Shown here: one piece after another, positions 1-7,580 of the stretch
How positions within the stretch are numbered: position 1 is the first letter of the stretch
How the letters are laid out: the number at the start of each line of letters is the position of its first letter
Assembly (NCBI GenBank): GCA_900320765.1
Contig: ONTN01000054.1
Location: 1-8,259 of the forward strand
Direction: 5' to 3'
Length of the DNA: 8,259 nt
Origin: an uncultured Eubacteriales bacterium
GTDB lineage: Bacteria > Bacillota > Clostridia > Oscillospirales > Oscillospiraceae
Program-made: the position numbers and the translations under genes
Notes under the pieces: generated by a model
What the model was told of the DNA's origin: nothing
The model's input: the letters and a program-made list of their open reading frames with translations, nothing else
Databases searched by the model: none

Positions 1-1962
1 ATTAAAGGAATTAATGACTTGGCTACAACCCATCCTGAAATAGCAAAGGAATGGTACCAGCCTGGAAATGGAGAACTTACTCCATTCGATGTCACTTACG
101 GAAGCGGTAAAAAAGTAAAATGGATATGCCCTAATGGGCATATATATTCTGCAACGATATTACACAGGACAAATGGTGGTACAAATTGCCCAATATGTAA
201 TTCTGGACGGCAGACATCATTTGCTGAACAAGCTGTTTATTATTACGTTAAAAAGGTTTTTCCTAATGCGATCAATCATTATAAAGAAATCTTTACTAAC
301 GGCATGGAACTCGATATATACATTCCTGATATTAAACTTGGCATCGAGTATGATGGTGTATATTGGCATAAAAAGGCAAATACCTATGAACGAGAAAAGA
401 GAAAACACGATATTTGTAGAAAAAACAGAATTAAGCTTCTCCGCATACGAGAAGGAAAAATAGAAGATAATAAGTTTCCAGCTGCAGATTACAGTATTTT
501 TTTGCCCGAAGGCGAAAAAGGTACAGATGCACTAAACCATGTTATTCAACTGGTATTAGCAGAGATTGATCCTCAAAGTAATTCTTGGACGAGAAAGAAT
601 CCATACCACTTCTGGTCAGATGTAAATGTAAACGTAGACAGAGATAAATATGAAATCCTTGCATATTTGAATACCCCTGTCGAAAACTCTGTTTTCGATA
701 TTGCACCTGAATTAATTACAGAATGGGACTATGAGAGAAATGGTGAACTCAAACCAGAAATGATAAAAGCAGGCTCCTCGATATCAGCAAATTGGATTTG
801 TTCAAAATGCGGTTATCGATGGAGCGCTCAAATTGGTCATAGAGCTATCAATCATACGGGCTGCCCTAAATGCGCTGGCTTCGTTTTTGAGAAGGGCGTT
901 AATGATTTAGCAACCAAGAACCATGAACTTTTAAAAGAATGGGATTATGATAAAAATACCATAGAGGGGCTTGACCCGACCGAAGTCCAATATAACAGCT
1001 CAAGGGAAGCGCATTGGATTTGTAGTAAATGCGGCAATAAATGGGTCGTTGGCATTCGTAATCGTAGCGTTGACGGCAGAGGATGTATCAAGTGCGGATA
1101 CAAGGATGCTCAAAAACATAAAAATGAAAGGAAGCTTAAAGAGAAAGGGTGTATAACCGATCCGCTATTGTTGAAAGAATGGGATTACGAAAAAAACGCC
1201 ACCATTGGCCTTGACCCGAAACTACTTTCACCAGGCAGCAATAAACCGGTATATTGGATTTGTTCTACTTGTGGCCACAAGTGGATGGCACCAATAGCAC
1301 GTCGGAGTAAAGGCGCAGGATGTAGAAAATGTGCTGATAAAGCTAATCCTAACTTGCTGAAACAACACCTAATTAAAAAAGGGCATGGTTTAACCGAGCC
1401 ATCTCTTCTGAGGGAATGGGATTACGATAAAAATGAAAAACTGCCATCGGATTATTCTTATGGTAGCGGGGAAAAAGTGTTTTGGATTTGCTCAACTTGT
1501 GGGCATTCTTGGCAAGCCACTATAAACTCACGCCACAGAGGTGCCGGATGTCCAGCTTGTGCAGGCAATATTGTGGTACCAGGTAAAAACGATCTTTTAA
1601 CTATGCGTCCAAGTCTTGTTGCCGAGTGGGATTATTCTCGAAATGGAAACTTAGTCCCGGAATCTGTGTCCTATTCATCAGGAAAAAAGTATTGGTGGAT
1701 ATGTCCGGAAGGACATGATAGTTATCTTGCTTCACCGGGGCATAGAATAGTTGGAACAGGCTGCCCAATATGCGGAAAGCAGAAAATATCAATAAAGCAA
1801 AGCAAAACAGTTGAACAATTATCACTTGGAGGAATGTATATTAAAATTTACCCGAGTGTAAAACTGGCATCTCAGGAATGTGGAGTATCATCGAGTGCAA
1901 TCTGCCATGCAATTAAAAATGGAACTGTATCCGCAGGATATAAGTGGAAATACAGTGAATAA
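1..1962 (+). CDS. Multi-zinc-ribbon (DUF4379-like) protein with Vsr-like nuclease and NUMOD1-like domains, 5' end outside window
   Basis: The reading frame is open to the left edge and the first residues (IKGINDLAT) already match the repeat consensus, so the TTG at 19 is an internal leucine and the gene begins upstream. Residues below are counted from that TTG. Six repeats of about 60 residues follow the pattern NDLAT..PEL..EWDY..N....S....W.C..CG..W.A.I..R..G.GCP.C. They lie near residues 1-60, 228-286, 292-360, 377-439, 455-515 and 522-586. Paired CxxC knuckles suggest zinc binding. Between ribbons 1 and 2 (about 67-147) sits a Vsr/PD-(D/E)XK-like nuclease with ELD (97-99), IEYDG (109-113), WH (116-117), D131 and LLRIREG (140-146). 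Residues 607-645 resemble NUMOD1, a helix-turn-helix module found with homing endonucleases. The likely role is sequence-directed DNA binding and cleavage, perhaps as a selfish or mobile nuclease; this is inference. It is A/T-rich compared with the pur genes and converges on purC. Confidence 0.85.
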   Translation: MKGINDLATTHPEIAKEWYQPGNGELTPFDVTYGSGKKVKWICPNGHIYSATILHRTNGGTNCPICNSGRQTSFAEQAVYYYVKKVFPNAINHYKEIFTNGMELDIYIPDIKLGIEYDGVYWHKKANTYEREKRKHDICRKNRIKLLRIREGKIEDNKFPAADYSIFLPEGEKGTDALNHVIQLVLAEIDPQSNSWTRKNPYHFWSDVNVNVDRDKYEILAYLNTPVENSVFDIAPELITEWDYERNGELKPEMIKAGSSISANWICSKCGYRWSAQIGHRAINHTGCPKCAGFVFEKGVNDLATKNHELLKEWDYDKNTIEGLDPTEVQYNSSREAHWICSKCGNKWVVGIRNRSVDGRGCIKCGYKDAQKHKNERKLKEKGCITDPLLLKEWDYEKNATIGLDPKLLSPGSNKPVYWICSTCGHKWMAPIARRSKGAGCRKCADKANPNLLKQHLIKKGHGLTEPSLLREWDYDKNEKLPSDYSYGSGEKVFWICSTCGHSWQATINSRHRGAGCPACAGNIVVPGKNDLLTMRPSLVAEWDYSRNGNLVPESVSYSSGKKYWWICPEGHDSYLASPGHRIVGTGCPICGKQKISIKQSKTVEQLSLGGMYIKIYPSVKLASQECGVSSSAICHAIKNGTVSAGYKWKYSE

Positions 1963-2155
1963 TGATTGTCGAGGAGGATTTCATTACCACCCTTCAATCA
2001 CCGGCAAACGCCTATGATTTCGGTGATTTCAAGTTCTGATGTCTCGCGAGAGCTACCCATAATGCGCGATGCACCCCCCTGACGGAAAAGTGCACCCCCC
2101 TGGAAGTCATTTGCACCCCCCTACGCAAATTCTATCCAAATATGATTGCTTTTCC
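1963..2155. other. Non-coding junction between the nuclease gene and the terminators
   Basis: No convincing gene is present. An ATG overlaps the nuclease stop (TAATG, ATG at 1962) and opens a 25-codon frame ending at 2039, but it has no clear ribosome binding site before it and no recognised similarity. The stretch holds an 8-bp inverted repeat (1996-2003 with 2021-2028, 17-base loop, no T-run), a 10-bp perfect palindrome TCTCGCGAGA at 2042-2051, and the C-rich direct repeats listed separately. It may be a degraded mobile element end. Confidence 0.5.
2070..2122. repeat. Three direct repeats of TGCACCCCCCT at 21-bp spacing
   Basis: Identical 11-bp copies lie at 2070-2080, 2091-2101 and 2112-2122. 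Their starts are exactly 21 bp apart, which puts all three on the same face of the helix, while the 10-base spacers differ. This is the form of an array of protein binding sites. Multiple short repeats of this kind are known at the ends of IS21-family elements, where the transposase binds, so a relic IS end is the leading guess. No istA or istB gene is visible, and a regulatory operator is also possible. Confidence 0.6.
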
Positions 2156-2187
2156 AAAAAACCTGTCACTTGCGTGACAGGTTTTTT
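2156..2187. terminator. Bidirectional intrinsic terminator between convergent genes
   Basis: A perfect hairpin: six A, then CCTGTCAC, loop TTGC, then GTGACAGG and six T. The T-run serves transcripts coming from the nuclease gene on the plus strand, and the A-run becomes a T-run for read-through from purC on the minus strand. It fits a shared terminator at a tail-to-tail junction. Confidence 0.93.
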
Positions 2188-2194
2188 CTTATAT

Positions 2195-2228
2195 AAAAAG
2201 CTTCACTGCTTTTTGAGCAGTGAAGCTT
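2195..2228 (-). terminator. Intrinsic terminator of the glmS-purBAC operon
   Basis: A perfect 12-bp stem (2198-2209 with 2217-2228) has a 7-base loop. Read on the minus strand it is followed by TTTTTATAT, a U-rich tail. It begins six bases after the purC stop. On the plus strand no T-run follows, so it acts mainly for the purine operon, with the hairpin at 2156-2187 as a second stop. Confidence 0.92.
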
Positions 2229-2233
2229 AACTA

Positions 2234-2944
2234 TTATTCCTCGGTGAGGCGGCGCATTATTTCCTGATATGCGTCCTCAACTCCGCCCAGGTCGCGGCGG
2301 AAGCGGTCCTTGTCGAGCTTCTCGCCCGTCTTTACGTCCCAGAAGCGGCAGGTATCGGGGCTGATCTCGTCGGCAAGAATGATCTTTCCGTCGGGAGTGC
2401 GGCCAAACTCGATCTTGAAGTCGACGAGCGTAACTCCGAGCTTCAGCATAAAGGCCTTGAGAAGGTCGTTTACCTTAAACGCGAGAGTCTTGATAGTCTC
2501 GATCTCCTCGCGGGTCGCGAGCTTAAGAGCAATGGCGTGATACTCGTTCAGAAGCGGATCGTCGAGGTGGTCTGACTTAAGGGAGAACTCTATCGTGGGC
2601 TCGTCGAATACGATACCCTCCTCTACTCCGTAGTTGGAAGCAAAGTGACCGGCGGAAATATTGCGGATGATGACCTCGAGGGGAACAATCTGCACCTTTC
2701 TGACAACGGTATCGCGGTCTGAAAGCTCCTCAACGAAGTGGGTGGGAACGCCGTTCTTCTCAAGATACTGCATAACGAGATTTGACATCTTGTTGTTTAC
2801 AACGCCCTTGCCGGCGATTGTGCCCTTCTTCGCCCCGTTGAACGCGGTCGCGTCGTCCTTGTAGGAGACTATGCAGAGTGCGGGATCGTCAGTCGCGTAT
2901 ACCTTCTTAGCCTTGCCCTCATAGAGCTGTTCGCGCTTTTCCAT
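2234..2944 (-). CDS. purC: Phosphoribosylaminoimidazole-succinocarboxamide synthase (SAICAR synthetase)
   Basis: A cytosolic enzyme of de novo purine synthesis that joins CAIR and L-aspartate, using ATP, to give SAICAR. At 236 residues it matches the usual length (E. coli, 237). Visible hallmarks are the N-terminal LYEGKAKKVY (7-16), GKGVVNNK (45-52), VPLEVIIRN (87-95), LVDFKIEFG (173-181), LADEISPD (190-197) and DKDRFRRDLGG (211-221). The ATG at 2944 is chosen over a GTG at 2959 because GAGG at 2954-2957 lies nine bases before it, and the GTG would overlap the purA stop without a good site. It is the last gene of the operon, 11 bases after purA. The stop is a tandem TAA TAG. One oddity is His100 in the RNxxAGS motif, where serine is usual. 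Confidence 0.97.
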   Translation of the reverse strand: MEKREQLYEGKAKKVYATDDPALCIVSYKDDATAFNGAKKGTIAGKGVVNNKMSNLVMQYLEKNGVPTHFVEELSDRDTVVRKVQIVPLEVIIRNISAGHFASNYGVEEGIVFDEPTIEFSLKSDHLDDPLLNEYHAIALKLATREEIETIKTLAFKVNDLLKAFMLKLGVTLVDFKIEFGRTPDGKIILADEISPDTCRFWDVKTGEKLDKDRFRRDLGGVEDAYQEIMRRLTEE

Positions 2945-2955
2945 TGTAATGTACC

Positions 2956-4227
2956 TCACATTTCGAAATATTCATCCCTGCCGGCGCCGACGGAGACGTA
3001 TTTTATTTTTGAGCCAACGGCTTTTTCGATGAACAGAACGTAATCCTGAGCCTCTTTAGGAAGCTCTGAGAAGCTTCTTGCCTTTGAGATATCGCATTTC
3101 CAGCCCGGAAGATACTCATAAACCGGCTTTGCCGCGTCGAGCTCCGGACCGGAGGGGAATTTATCGGTCTTTTCTCCGTCGATATCGTATGCTACACAGA
3201 CGGGGATCTTATCGAGATACGAGAGCACGTCGAGCTTTGTAAGCGCAAGCTCGTTAGCGCCCTGAACGAGAACGCCGTATTTTGATGCGGGAACGTCGAA
3301 GCCTCCTACCCTTCTCGGGCGGCCGGTCGCGGCTCCGTATTCGCCGCCGGCCTCTCGCAGCTCGTGCGCCTCGTCGCCGAAAAGCTCGCAGGTAAAGGGT
3401 CCCTCGCCTACGCAGCTTGAATACGCCTTCATAATTCCGACTACGTTATCAAGTCTCTCGGCCGGTATACCGGCGCCGATCGGTGCGTAAGCCGCGATAG
3501 TGGAGGACGAGGAGGTATAGGGGTAAATGCCGAAGTCGATATCTCTCAGCGCGCCGAGCTGAGCCTCGAACATAAGGCTTTTGCCTGATCTGACGGCCTC
3601 GGTAAGATACTCGGTGGTGTTCTTAACGTAAGGCAGGAAGCGCATACCGTACTGCATAAGCCAGTCGTACATCTCCTCGGCGGAGACGGCCTCGTGCTTA
3701 TATCCGCCGCTTACGGTGAGGTTTTTCCACTCTACGATATCGCGGAGCTTATCGAAAAGCAGCTCAGGGTGCCTGAGGTCGCCCATTCTGAGGGTCTTCT
3801 TCATATACTTATCCGCGTAAACAGGGGCTATGCCGCGGCGGGTCGAGCCGAATTTCTTATCGGCGAGGCGCTCCTCCTCAAGTATGTCCATCATTTTATG
3901 GTACGGCATACAGATCGTGGCGCGGTCGCTTATTACGAGATGCTCGGGCGTTATCTCGATGCCCTGCTCCCTTATCGCGGCAATCTCCTTCGTGAGGTGC
4001 TCAACGTCGACCACCATTCCGGGGCCCATCACGTTTACGGTATTCTCGCGGAAGATGCCGGAGGGCAGCAGATTAAGAATAAATCTGCCCCTGTCGTTAA
4101 TTACGGTATGACCGGCGTTGTTGCCGCCCTGATAGCGCATTACGATATCAAATTTCTCGCTCAAAAGGTCGACCATCCTGCCCTTGCCTTCGTCGCCCCA
4201 GTTGATTCCAACTACTGCAGTAAGCAT
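2956..4227 (-). CDS. purA: Adenylosuccinate synthetase
   Basis: A GTP-dependent ligase that joins IMP and L-aspartate to form adenylosuccinate, the first committed step to AMP. The 423 residues are near the family norm. The N-terminal GTP-binding loop NWGDEGKGR (9-17) carries the catalytic Asp12, and NNAGHT (36-41) the catalytic His40. Other hallmarks are FGSTRRGIAP (126-135), a TGRPRR stretch (301-306) matching the aspartate/IMP-binding arginine loop, and TKLD (330-333), the guanine-binding motif. The usual IMP-site motif FEGAQG reads FEAQLG (220-225), and STGRG reads STRRG; both seem typical of a clostridial branch, from memory. AAGGAG overlaps the purB stop, eight bases before the ATG, suggesting translational coupling. 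It lies between purB and purC. Confidence 0.97.
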   Translation of the reverse strand: MLTAVVGINWGDEGKGRMVDLLSEKFDIVMRYQGGNNAGHTVINDRGRFILNLLPSGIFRENTVNVMGPGMVVDVEHLTKEIAAIREQGIEITPEHLVISDRATICMPYHKMMDILEEERLADKKFGSTRRGIAPVYADKYMKKTLRMGDLRHPELLFDKLRDIVEWKNLTVSGGYKHEAVSAEEMYDWLMQYGMRFLPYVKNTTEYLTEAVRSGKSLMFEAQLGALRDIDFGIYPYTSSSSTIAAYAPIGAGIPAERLDNVVGIMKAYSSCVGEGPFTCELFGDEAHELREAGGEYGAATGRPRRVGGFDVPASKYGVLVQGANELALTKLDVLSYLDKIPVCVAYDIDGEKTDKFPSGPELDAAKPVYEYLPGWKCDISKARSFSELPKEAQDYVLFIEKAVGSKIKYVSVGAGRDEYFEM

Positions 4228-4239
4228 AATACGTTCTCC

Positions 4240-5670
4240 TTATACTGTTATCTCATCCTCCCGGCCGATAAGGTCGGGATTTTTTGTAAGCGCAGGTCGC
4301 GCAAAGTCACGCAAAAACTCCTCTGTCTGCAGCGGCGCGCAGCCGACAAATTTATTAAGGTCGAGGACAGTCTTGAGACTCTCCTCCGTGAGGCCGAAGC
4401 GCTCGTCAGAGAGAAGGCTCTCCAGAAGATCGTTATCCTCGCCCTCAAGCTTGACCTTCGCGGCGGCCTTCTGCGAATACTGCCTTATCGCCTCGTGCAG
4501 CTCCTGCCTGTCTCCCCCGCGGCTCACTGCGTCCATAAGAATGTTCTCGCTCGCGATAAAGGGAAGCTCCTCTTTCAGGTGCTTCTCCATCACCTTCGGG
4601 TATATCCTGCCGCCCTTAATAACGTTTATCGCTATATTGAGTATGGCGTCCGTCGCTAAAAACGCCTCCGGGATCGCGATGCGGCGGTTTGCCGAATCGT
4701 CCAGCGTGCGCTCGAGCCATTGGCTCGCGGCGGTATCGGCAGCGTTTTTCGCGTCGTTCAAAACGTAGCGGCTGAGCGAGACTATCCTCTCGCAGCGCAT
4801 GGGATTGCGCTTATACGCCATCGCGGAGGAGCCAATTTGATTCTGCTCAAACGGCTCGTCAAACTCCTTCATATGGGCTAAAAGCCTGATATCTGTCGCC
4901 ATCTTGGAGGCAGACTGGGCGATCCCGGCTAAAACGTTCAGCACATAGGAATCGACCTTGCGGGAGTAGGTCTGACCGGATACGGGCATACAGGCGTCAA
5001 AGCCCATCTTCTCCGCTATCTTCTTTTCAACGGCCTTGACCTTATCTGTATCGCCGTGGAATAGCTCAAGGAAGCTCGCGCCCGTTCCCGTCGTGCCCTT
5101 GCAGCCCAAAAGCTTGAGGCTTGCAGCCTCATAGTCGAGCCTGTCGAGGTCCATCAGAAAGTCCTGGAGCCAGAGCGTCGCCCTTTTTCCGACAGTAGTG
5201 GGCTGGGCTGCCTGGAAGTGGGTATAAGCGAGAGTCGGAACGTTTTTATGCTCCTCGGCAAAATCGGTAAGGACGGAGACGAGGCCCAAAAGCAGGGACT
5301 TTATCTGAATAAGCCCGTCGCGCATCTGGATAACGTCGGTATTATCGCCGACGTAGCAGCTCGTTGCGCCGAGGTGGATTATCGGCTTTGCCTTCGGGCA
5401 GGCTTCGCCGAAGGTATGGACGTGCGCCATAACGTCGTGCCTGAGCTTTTTCTCGTATTCCGCGACCTTTGCGTAATCGATGTCGTAAACGTGCTCGCGC
5501 ATCTCCGCTATCTGCTCGTCGGTTATGTTCAGACCGAGCTCCTTCTCGCTCTCGGCAAGGGCGATCCACAGCTTGCGCCAGGTGGAGAACTTGAAATCGG
5601 GAGAGAAAATGTACTGCATCCGCTTCGTAGCGTACCGCGAGCAGAGCGGGCTTTCATAGGTATCCTTCAT
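4240..5670 (-). CDS. purB: Adenylosuccinate lyase
   Basis: A fumarase/aspartase-superfamily enzyme that removes fumarate from two purine intermediates, turning SAICAR into AICAR and adenylosuccinate into AMP. The 476 residues resemble the longer, human-like ADSL group more than the roughly 430-residue Bacillus form. Visible sites are RHDVMAHVH (77-85), GATSCYVGDN (101-110), the catalytic-histidine region TLAYTHFQAAQPTTVGKR (146-163) and the flexible signature loop GSSAMAYKRNP (280-290) with the catalytic serine at 281/282. The superfamily proline in SSxMPxK is alanine (A285). The ATG at 5670 has AAAGGA six bases upstream and starts 26 bases after the glmS stop. Its neighbours purA and purC make its two substrates, or the immediate route to them. 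Confidence 0.97.
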   Translation of the reverse strand: MKDTYESPLCSRYATKRMQYIFSPDFKFSTWRKLWIALAESEKELGLNITDEQIAEMREHVYDIDYAKVAEYEKKLRHDVMAHVHTFGEACPKAKPIIHLGATSCYVGDNTDVIQMRDGLIQIKSLLLGLVSVLTDFAEEHKNVPTLAYTHFQAAQPTTVGKRATLWLQDFLMDLDRLDYEAASLKLLGCKGTTGTGASFLELFHGDTDKVKAVEKKIAEKMGFDACMPVSGQTYSRKVDSYVLNVLAGIAQSASKMATDIRLLAHMKEFDEPFEQNQIGSSAMAYKRNPMRCERIVSLSRYVLNDAKNAADTAASQWLERTLDDSANRRIAIPEAFLATDAILNIAINVIKGGRIYPKVMEKHLKEELPFIASENILMDAVSRGGDRQELHEAIRQYSQKAAAKVKLEGEDNDLLESLLSDERFGLTEESLKTVLDLNKFVGCAPLQTEEFLRDFARPALTKNPDLIGREDEITV

Positions 5671-5696
5671 AAAAGGTCCTTTCGTAAATGTATTTT

Positions 5697-7517
5697 TTAT
5701 TCAACGGTTACTGACTTCGCGAGGTTTTTCGGCTTGTCGATATCGCAGCCGTTCTCTTTCGCTATGTAATAGGCAAAAAGCTGGAGCGGTATGATCTCCG
5801 GCACGGCGGCGAAAAGCGGCTCGGAATCCGGCACGAAAACTGCATCGTCGGCAACGTGGAATATCTTGCCGTTTCCCTCGTGCGCCACGGCGAGAACGGT
5901 GGCTCCCCTCGCCTTCACCTGCTCGATATTCGAGAGCGTCTTTTCAAATAGCTCGTCGTAGCAGCAAAGCGTTATCACAAGCGTATCCTGCTCTATAAGG
6001 GCTATCGGCCCGTGCTTGAGCTCGCCGGCGGCGTAAGGCTCGGAGAATATGTAAGATATCTCCTTGAGCTTCAGAGAGCCTTCGAGCGCCACTGCGTAGT
6101 CGATGTTTCTGCCGATAAAGAACACGTCCCTGTGCGAGGCGTACCTCTTCGCGAGATAGGAAATATGTGAGTTTAAATCGACGGCGCGCTGGACCTTGCT
6201 CGGAAGCTTTAAAAGCTCTCCGATAAGCTCAGCGTACCTCTCCTTTGTTATGCGGCCGAGCTTATCCGCCGCGAAAACCGCGAAAAGGCCGAGGACCGCG
6301 ACCTGTGTAGTATAGCCCTTCGTCGTTGCGACGGCGATCTCCGGACCCGCCCAGGTGTATATCCTGTAGTCAGCAAGCCTTGCTATCGTGCTTCCGACGA
6401 CGTTTACAATCGCAAGGCTCTTCGCGCCTCTCTCCTTGCACTCGCGCAGGGCGGCGATGGTATCCGCAGTCTCGCCGGACTGGCTGATAACGATAAGAAG
6501 GGTGTTTTCGTCGATGATCGGATCGTGATAGCGAAGCTCGCTCGCAAGCTCGACGGTAACCGGGATCCGGCATAGCTTTTCTATAACGTATCTTCCGACG
6601 CAGCCTGCGTAATACGCTGAGCCGCAGGCGGTAATGATTATCCGCTGAACGCCGTCGAAATAGGAATCGGGGATGTCGTCGAGGACTATTCTTCCGTCCT
6701 TGATCCTGGGCTCGAGGGTCGAAAGAATGGCACGGGGCTGCTCCATTATCTCCTTGAGCATAAAATGCTCGTAGCCGCCCTTCTCCGCCGCCTCGATATC
6801 CCAAATAACGCGGGAGGTTGACTTTTCGATTTTCTTTCCGGAGGCATTATAAATATCGATCGAATCAGCGGTCAGAACGGCGACCTCGCCGTCATCAAGA
6901 TAAATGACGTTTCTCGTGTGAGCGACGAGAGCCGTTACGTCCGACGCGAAATAGTTTTCCTTAACGCCGACGCCGAGTATCAGCGGGCTTTTCTCACGGA
7001 CGGCGACTATTTTGCCGGGATGCTCCGCGCAGAGGACGCCGAGGGAATAAGATCCGTCGAGGCGGGACACCGTCTTCATAACGGCCTCAAGAAGGTCGCC
7101 CTTGTAGTAGAGGTCAAGAAGATTAGCGACGATCTCGGTATCAGTCTGGCTCTCGAACCTATAGCCTTTTTTCTCAAGCTCATCCTTGAGAACGGCAAAA
7201 TTCTCGATTATCCCGTTATGCACTACGGCGAACATACCGTCGTTTGAAACGTGGGGGTGGGCGTTCACGTCGTCGGGAGCTCCGTGCGTCGCCCAGCGGG
7301 TATGCCCTATTCCGGACGTTCCGGACAGTGTTGAACCGTTATCTGTCTTATCGCAGAGGTTTTTTATCACGCCGCGGGTTTTAACTACGCTGATGAGGCC
7401 GCCGTCCTGAACGGCTATGCCGGCTGAATCGTAGCCCCTGTACTCAAGCTTTTTCAGCCCGTCCAGCAGGATGGGCGCAGCAGGCTGAGCGCCCGCAAAT
7501 CCAACGATACCGCACAT
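5697..7517 (-). CDS. glmS: Glutamine--fructose-6-phosphate aminotransferase (isomerizing)
   Basis: It makes glucosamine-6-phosphate and glutamate from fructose-6-phosphate and glutamine, feeding UDP-GlcNAc and peptidoglycan synthesis in the cytosol. The 606 residues match the family (E. coli, 609). The start is fixed by the MCGIVGFAG opening, where Cys2 becomes the N-terminal nucleophile of the class II glutaminase. That domain (about 1-220) shows RGYDSAG (27-33), HTRWATHG (72-79), HNGIIEN (100-106) and QTDTE (124-128). Two SIS sugar-isomerase domains follow, with CGSAYYAG (298-305), SQSGETADT (345-353), LEGSLKLKE (478-486, Glu486), the ring-opening His502 and the C-terminal tail KNLAKSVTVE with the Schiff-base lysine Lys601. 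It leads the operon, behind a strong promoter. AAGGGAG precedes the ATG by about ten bases. No glmS ribozyme is seen upstream. Confidence 0.97.
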   Translation of the reverse strand: MCGIVGFAGAQPAAPILLDGLKKLEYRGYDSAGIAVQDGGLISVVKTRGVIKNLCDKTDNGSTLSGTSGIGHTRWATHGAPDDVNAHPHVSNDGMFAVVHNGIIENFAVLKDELEKKGYRFESQTDTEIVANLLDLYYKGDLLEAVMKTVSRLDGSYSLGVLCAEHPGKIVAVREKSPLILGVGVKENYFASDVTALVAHTRNVIYLDDGEVAVLTADSIDIYNASGKKIEKSTSRVIWDIEAAEKGGYEHFMLKEIMEQPRAILSTLEPRIKDGRIVLDDIPDSYFDGVQRIIITACGSAYYAGCVGRYVIEKLCRIPVTVELASELRYHDPIIDENTLLIVISQSGETADTIAALRECKERGAKSLAIVNVVGSTIARLADYRIYTWAGPEIAVATTKGYTTQVAVLGLFAVFAADKLGRITKERYAELIGELLKLPSKVQRAVDLNSHISYLAKRYASHRDVFFIGRNIDYAVALEGSLKLKEISYIFSEPYAAGELKHGPIALIEQDTLVITLCCYDELFEKTLSNIEQVKARGATVLAVAHEGNGKIFHVADDAVFVPDSEPLFAAVPEIIPLQLFAYYIAKENGCDIDKPKNLAKSVTVE

Positions 7518-7580
7518 ATGGCTAAAGCTCCCTTCAAGGTCAATTTAAGGAAAATCAGTTAAACAATCTTACAGATTAGT

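Noticed and set aside
19..21. TTG as the start of the zinc-ribbon gene
   Set aside because: The codons before it are open and encode the conserved repeat lead-in (GIND-LAT), so the TTG is an internal leucine.
1962..2039. 25-codon frame overlapping the nuclease stop (TAATG)
   Set aside because: The overlap suggests coupling, but there is no clear ribosome site, no recognisable product and a very short length; chance or a relic is likelier.
2001..2061. Short minus-strand frame starting near 2057, possibly a transposase fragment
   Set aside because: About 20 codons with no recognisable motif; it cannot be told from chance.
2070..2122. CRISPR array
   Set aside because: The repeats are only 11 bp with 10-bp spacers, far below CRISPR unit sizes, and no cas gene is near.
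2945..2959. GTG at 2959 as the purC start
   Set aside because: It overlaps the purA stop and lacks a suitable site upstream, while the ATG at 2944 has GAGG at nine bases and gives the standard N-terminus.
3694..4768. Long plus-strand open frames antisense to purA and purB
   Set aside because: They have no family resemblance and lie opposite strongly conserved genes; they follow from G/C-rich codon bias.
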